NCBI RefSeq assembly: GCF_003265705.1
Contig: NW_020312902.1
Span: 12,544,294 to 12,608,293 of the forward strand
Direction of reading: 5' to 3'
Length of the DNA: 64,000 nucleotides
Source: Callorhinus ursinus
Taxonomy: Eukaryota; Chordata; Mammalia; Carnivora; Otariidae
A model generated the notes under the pieces. It was given only the letters and a program-made list of their open reading frames with translations, was not told the origin of the DNA and did not search any database. Both the position numbers and the translations under genes were made by a program. This document shows, piece by piece, positions 59,060-64,000 of the stretch. Positions within the stretch are counted from its first letter, which is position 1. Each line of letters opens with the position of its first letter.

Positions 59060-59385
59060 TTCAAGCCAGTCACAGGAAGAAACCCCAGCCTCCTAGGTCA
59101 TGTCCTAGCATAAGCCACTCACTATCCTTTCACTTGTGTAATAGGAATAGCCACTGAACTATTCTCCCTTTTTTCACTTTATTCTTAACAGTCACTACAC
59201 ACAGCATCCAGAGTGATCCATCTAAAACAAAGTCACCTATGCCTTTGCTCAAAATTCTCCATGGCTTTCTCTCCTTGAATGTAAGATCCATAAGGCAGAG
59301 ATCTATGTTTTTCTTTGTAATGTCTCCTGTTGTCTGTACAAAGTGTAAAACAGCATCTAGTGAACACCCAGAAAATATTTATCAG
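59060..59385 (+). repeat. L2 LINE remnant
   Basis: 'ACACACAGCATCCAGAGTGATCC', 'CCTATGCCTTTGCTCAAAATTCTCCATGGC', 'ATGTAAGATCCATAAGGCAGAGATC' and 'GAACACCCAGAAAATATTTATC' follow L2 order. Confidence 0.65.
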
Positions 59386-59403
59386 ATATATAGATAGATA
59401 GAT

Positions 59404-59439
<36 letters not shown>
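59386..59439. repeat. (GATA)n microsatellite
   Basis: About 12 tetranucleotide GATA/TAGA units with one TGATAGA interruption. Such tracts are usually length-polymorphic. Confidence 0.97.
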
Positions 59440-59440
<1 letters not shown>

Positions 59441-59735
59441 GGGACATTTCCTCTTCTCAAGGCTGCCTTCTACTGACTTGGTTCATGTCCTTATTATCTA
59501 ACTTGGCTTATTTTTTCTGTATTTAGCTACAGTAGTATGTGCCTATAGTTCTATAAAAACTAGAAAACATAAATAAAAATAAAGAGAAAAATAAAAGTTA
59601 TATAGAATCCCATCATCCAAAGTTAACATTTTGGTATCTATTCTTCAAGTATGTCCTGTAGTAATAGTGTCTGCCATTATAGCCTGTCCCTGATCATACT
59701 CCTATATCAATCACAGCCTCAGTGTTGCCACCAGT

Positions 59736-60192
59736 TGCATTGGTTTCCTGTGGCTGCCATAACAAATTATCACAAACTGGTGGTTTAAAACAAGATAAAT
59801 GTATTTGCTGACACTTCTAGAGGTCAGAAGTTAAGGTGCTGGCAATCTTATGCGACCTCTGGTACTCTAGGAGAGAATCCCTCCTTTACCTTTCCAGTTT
59901 CTTATGGTTGCTGGCTCTCTTGGCTTATAGCTACATCTCTTTGATATGCCTTCACATCGACGTCTCTTGTATGTGTCTGTTCTGCTCTGTCTCTTAGAAA
60001 GGTTCTGGTCATTGGATTTAGTCTCTACCCAGATAATACAGAATAAACTCATCTCAAGATCCTCAACTTAATTACATCTGCAAAGACTCTTTTTTGAATA
60101 ATATCACATTCACAGATCCTAGGGATTTGATGTAGACATATATATTCCCCCCCCTTTGGGAGGGGTCATGTGTCACCATTCAACCTACTACA
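59736..60192 (-). mobile_element. MLT1-type MaLR LTR, antisense
   Basis: 'CATTGGTTTCCTGTGGCTGCC', 'ATAACAAATTATCACAAACTGG', 'GAGAGAATCCCTCCTTTACC', 'CTTAATTACATCTGCAAAGACTC' and 'CATTCAACCTACTACA'. It is a solitary ancient LTR of the same class as 25482-25923 but a different subtype (longer middle). No coding remnants. Confidence 0.8.
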
Positions 60193-60194
60193 CC

Positions 60195-60400
60195 AGCATT
60201 AAATTCCCAAAACAACATAAATCTCTCTGTGACTACTGTGGGTTAAAAATCCTTCTGTGGTTCCCCGTTGCCTAAGTATTCCAGACTCCTTTGCATGGTG
60301 TGAAAAGCATTTATGATCTGAACCCTGCCTAATCCTCCAGGAAAACAGGCTTCATAATGGCAGACAGTCCTCTGTGGCCACTCCACCCCAGTGATGTCTA
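60195..60400 (+). repeat. L2 LINE remnant
   Basis: 'CTTCTGTGGTTCCCCGTTGCCTAAG', 'CAGACTCCTTTGCATGGTGTG', 'TTATGATCTGAACCCTGCC' match the L2 body block order. Confidence 0.6.
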
Positions 60401-61416
60401 AAGAGACAAATAGAAGATGGGGGATCCTTGGGAAAACTGGACTGCTTCCTAATCAGACAGCTAGAAGTACAGAATATGGAAATTTGGTATTCTGTGTAAA
60501 TGTGACAATTTGAATTCATCAGTGGGTCAGAGCATGGATCATGGAGATTAGTTTACACTTGTGTTTTTCATCACCTGGAACAATACTTGACATTAATAAA
60601 TTATGAATATATTTCGTTGAAAGGAGTGAATAGATGCAAGCATTGAATTCATGGTTCAAGGACTCAAATTCTTTTTCCCACCCAGTATTTGCCTTTCTGC
60701 TGCCCCTCCTAGCTCAAGTTGTTTTCTACACATTTGCTTTTGAATCTCTCTTTTAGAAGAGTATTCTTATTTATGTCTCACTGAATTAATTTCTCCAAAA
60801 AGGAGCCCATTATTCCTGCCTCTCTCTATTGTTCAGATGTTGTATCAGTGCAGGATGATAGGAGCCAAGGTAGAAGCTATGCTAAGTGACAAAGTGTGAA
60901 GTGTGAAATTCACATGTATTACTTAGTCATTTTCTCTCTTCTGTCTCTTTTTCCTAATGCATTAAAGGTAATAGTCTGAATCAAGCCTCTGCAGTTGTTT
61001 ACTCCTTTCTGACTGAATTAGCTGGGGCAGCTCAGTCTCTCTGATTTATTGTTGAGTCTCATCTACTTTCCATTGCTTTCAGGAATATTTTTTTTCTTTC
61101 ATTCTCTTAAAAAAATTAAAATTGCCCACAGTCCTCCTCCATGGTTACTTGGTTTGACAAATTTATCAGAAAATGTAGAGAATGGCTTAGAGTAGATTGT
61201 ATTAGCCCTGGTGTATTTGTGATACAAGATCATTAAGCTTACAGGAAATTTTTCTGAGATGGTGAGCAACAAAAGCCCAGAAAGAAGCAGAGCAGGAGCT
61301 GGGTACAAGGGCAAGTGGTAGTGGGGGGTCTGTTCCAGTGCAGACAAAATGGGGGTGCAGGATATTTTCTTTTGAGGATTTCAAAACAATAATACTACCA
61401 AATAATGTCAGTCTAC
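60401..61416. other. Unclassified sequence, no gene seen
   Basis: No named repeat and no gene-like frame. Confidence 0.4.
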
Positions 61417-62075
61417 TTTTTTTTTTAATTTACAGTTTACTTTTTTAGAGAAGTTTTAGTTTCACAGCTCAATAGAGGGGAAGGTTTAGAGATTTCCCAT
61501 ATGCCTCATGCCCTCCAAACCCACAGCTTCCCCATTTATCAGCATCCCCCACCAGAGTGGTATATTCATTACAACTGATAAGCCTATAATGACAAATCAT
61601 AATCATCCAAAGTCCATAATTCATATTATGGCTCACTCTTGTCTTCTATGGATTTGGGTATTCTATGTCTAATGATCAATCCATCATTATGGTATCACAC
61701 AGAATTTTTCACTGCCCTAAAAATCCTCTGTGCTCTGCCTATTTAATGCTCCACCACCCTCACACCCAACCCTGAAGACCACTAAATCTGTTTTATGCTT
61801 TCCAGCATGCCATATAATTTGAATCATACAGTATGTAGTCTTTTCAGATTGGCTTCTTTCATCTAATAATAATAATAGAGCATGTTCAGTTTTGTAAGAA
61901 AGTGCCAAACTGTTTCCAAAGCATACCATTTTGCGTTCCCAAAGTAATGAAAGAGAATTCCTGTTGCCCACATTCTTGCCAGATCTGGTGCTGTCACTGT
62001 TCTGAATTTTGGGCATTCTAATAGGCATGTAGTGGTATCTCTGTCTCCTTTTAATGATCACTGTGAACCGATAAT
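61417..62075 (-). mobile_element. L1 LINE 3' end, antisense, older subfamily
   Basis: A T-run, then 'TTTTAGAGAAGTTTTAGTTTCACAGC', 'GAGATTTCCCATATGCC', 'CATCCCCCACCAGAGTGGTATATTC', 'TTTTTCACTGCCCTAAAAATCC', later 'CCAAACTGTTTCCAAAGC' and 'CATGTAGTGGTATCTC'. This is the antisense 3'UTR and ORF2 end of an older (L1MB/MC-like) element. Confidence 0.82.
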
Positions 62076-63496
62076 TCTAAACAACGTCAGTGATAAAACA
62101 CTCCTTCACAGAAAAAAATATATTTTGTTGGTCTAAATTTTAAGCAATTATTCCAGTTATTGTTACATTTTAAAATATAGGTATAAGATCCAAATTAGTA
62201 TATATTTATTATTCTTTAATAAACATTGTGTTCTACATGGAAGGTAATCATACTAACCTACCCACATTAGTTTTGTTTTTAAGGTTCAGAATAGTTTAAG
62301 ATTGCTGCAGGCACAGTGCATCTCTAAGGCTTATAGCACTATATAATTCTGCATTTAAAAAGTAGATTCAGAATAATGATAGTGCAGTGACTATAAAGAC
62401 CAAGATACAGCACTTGAGTTGGTTTAATTCTGTCATTGTATTTGACCACTTGGAACTTTTTATTTGTGTTCAAAATTTTTCTACTGAAGAAACACTGAAA
62501 AGTTGAAAACATATCAATTTGGAAGAAAAAGACATGGAAATTATTATAGAAAGGAATTTTTATGACTCTGGCAAACTTACCCTGGAGTTTAAGATTTTTC
62601 TTAATTATTTGTCTATTGCTTCATGTGAAAGAAACTTTTGAAACTAACATTAATAAAATGTTTTCTTCAACTATCAATAAAGACAGATTAAGATCAACAA
62701 ATCTGACTATATTATCTGCTGAATAAGAATGTGCAAAAAGGATCAATTTGGATGAGATCATTTACTAATTTGTAAGGTATAAAACCAGAAACTGTCATTA
62801 CTGCATCCAATATATAGGTATACAAATTCTCCCTTTGTCTAAAAACATAAATTAATGTACTTAATATTGTTATTATTTTTTCTTTTTTAACATTGTATTA
62901 TTTTTATTTATCAACTAGCATGATTACATATATGAATTTCAATAAAGGAAAATGTCAGTTTGCATTTTCTTCCCCTCTTCCAGCTAGTATTATCTCTGAC
63001 TAATCTTTCTATTATTCAAAATCTGTTGTTGTATGGAAGAGGCAAATGTTAAAAAAAAAATAAACTGTTCTGACTTTCAGGTATGCTGGGAACTTAAGCA
63101 GTGAGGTTAACTTGGTTGCTAAAAATGTTGAGCTAGGAAGGTAGAGGTTTCAAAGAATATCAGCACACAGGGAAGGAGTTATAAGAACATACCAACTTAA
63201 ATTCAGTAAGAAAGAGCCAACAGTGAGCTATGGCAGGATCTTTCATTTCTTATTTGAGGCCCCACCTATACATAAATGATTATCTCCAGGACCCTATCTC
63301 TCTGATGATGTCATCCTATTTCCTTCTACAGTACAAAACTTTTGGGAATCTTGTTCCAGTAACCAATTGGCTTTAGGTTGCCAGCCTACAAATATATAGG
63401 TCTCTAATTTTGAGACAATTGAAATCATTTGGTAAATATAGAATATCAATATATGAACAGAAATATTTAAGTTAATGATGGGTCTTTCTTTTAATC
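62076..63496. other. Unclassified AT-rich sequence, no gene seen
   Basis: Very AT-rich, short frames, no recognised repeat. Confidence 0.4.
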
Positions 63497-63513
63497 AAGA
63501 CTAAGGGAAAATT

Positions 63514-63709
63514 GGGTGCCTGGGTGGCTGATTCAGTTAAGCATCTGCCTTCAGCTCAGGCCATGATCCCAGGGTCCTGGGATTGAGCCCTACATTGGGC
63601 TCCTTGCTCAGCGAGGAGTCTGCTTCTCCCTCTCCCTCTGCCTGCCACTCTCCCTGCTTGTGCTCTCTGTCTCTGTCAAATAAATAAATAAAATCTTTAT
63701 ATTAAGAAA
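63514..63709 (+). mobile_element. Can-SINE (SINEC), sense
   Basis: Head GGGTGCCTGGGTGGCTGATTC, body 'CCTGCCACTCTCCCTGC', tail AAATAAATAAATAAAATC. Duplication AAGACKAAGGGAAAATT at 63497-63513 and 63710-63726 (16 of 17). Confidence 0.95.
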
Positions 63710-63726
63710 AAGACGAAGGGAAAATT

Positions 63727-64000
63727 AATGGAAGATTTTTTTTTTTACACATTGTTGATGTGTCTGTAAGTGAGTAGTTGAGAGTAAATAGTTTCTAATT
63801 GAGAATTGCTCTCTATATTCCAGCAAGGTGGGACAGATTCATTTAACACCTCCTTTGAAGACCTGGAGCTGCTTCATAAAGGGTCTAATGTGGTGGGGAA
63901 GATGCTGAAGACACCCATCCCCTATGTCAGTAACTACCTGAGTTACTTCAAAATAATCCTAATACTTGGCTGGGTTTTAGAAGAGCTAATGAATATAAAC
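63727..64000. other. Unclassified right edge
   Basis: A T-run lies at 63738-63746. 63820-64000 is GC-richer, and its frame structure is uninformative this close to the edge. No exon can be claimed. Confidence 0.35.

Noticed and set aside
63820..64000. Possible exon after 'TTCCAG' at the right edge
   Set aside because: A single AG-preceded GC-richer stretch, cut by the window edge, with no defensible reading frame or donor site.

Overview
This is mammalian genomic DNA from a carnivoran. No functional protein-coding gene is visible. The strongest taxonomic signal is at least 17 copies of the tRNA-derived Carnivora SINE (Can-SINE/SINEC) and several L1 3' ends with a typical caniform tail. The SINE sequence type (the '...GCCTGGGTGGCTCAGTC...' head and '...CCTGCTTCTCCCTCTCCC...' body) looks like that of arctoid carnivores (bears, pinnipeds, mustelids). 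I see neither the dog-specific SINEC_Cf type nor the cat type, but this is judged by eye. No bacterial, phage, CRISPR or operon-like structure is present. The window reads as an AT-rich intergenic or intronic segment dense in transposons.

Layout. 1-6.9 kb is almost solid repeat: the 3' half of an old L1, a second old L1 (endonuclease and RT region), a Tigger-like DNA transposon carrying a perfect 77-bp inverted duplication, short young L1 tails, and an older antisense L1. 6.9-9.56 kb is mostly unclassified. 9.58-10.71 kb is an antisense L1 with target-site duplication. 10.7-17.9 kb is mostly unclassified, with MIR fragments and a nested SINE pair. 17.9-19.1 kb holds two (CA)n tracts and a twin-primed L1 composite. 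19-27 kb contains MIR and L2 remnants, an MLT1-type LTR, and a GAT/GAG-rich tract followed by a CpG-enriched stretch near 22 kb. 27.4-29.7 kb is an ancient L1 with later insertions. 29.9-41 kb is mostly unclassified, with SINEs, a hAT-like MER element, an LTR-like element and a complete Tigger-like element. 41.1-44.55 kb is the best-preserved L1: it has a 5'UTR joined directly to the middle of ORF2, and flanking duplications. 44.7-52 kb is unclassified sequence with L2, MER5, SINE and MIR copies. 52.36-53.89 kb is a U6 snRNA/L1 chimeric retrocopy. 54-64 kb carries a young L1 tail, SINEs, a MER5 copy, a second MLT1 LTR, L2 remnants, a (GATA)n tract and an antisense L1.

No genes act together here. 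What the window records is retrotransposition history: L1 machinery mobilising itself, SINEs and U6 RNA. The three observations most worth a second look are the perfect palindrome (4472-4648), the 5'UTR-to-ORF2 joined L1 (41105-44548, possibly from a spliced L1 RNA) and the U6/L1 chimera (52364-53886). I found nothing that I would call an undescribed biological system. Repeat family names are from visual recognition of consensus features; subfamily names are deliberately left open.
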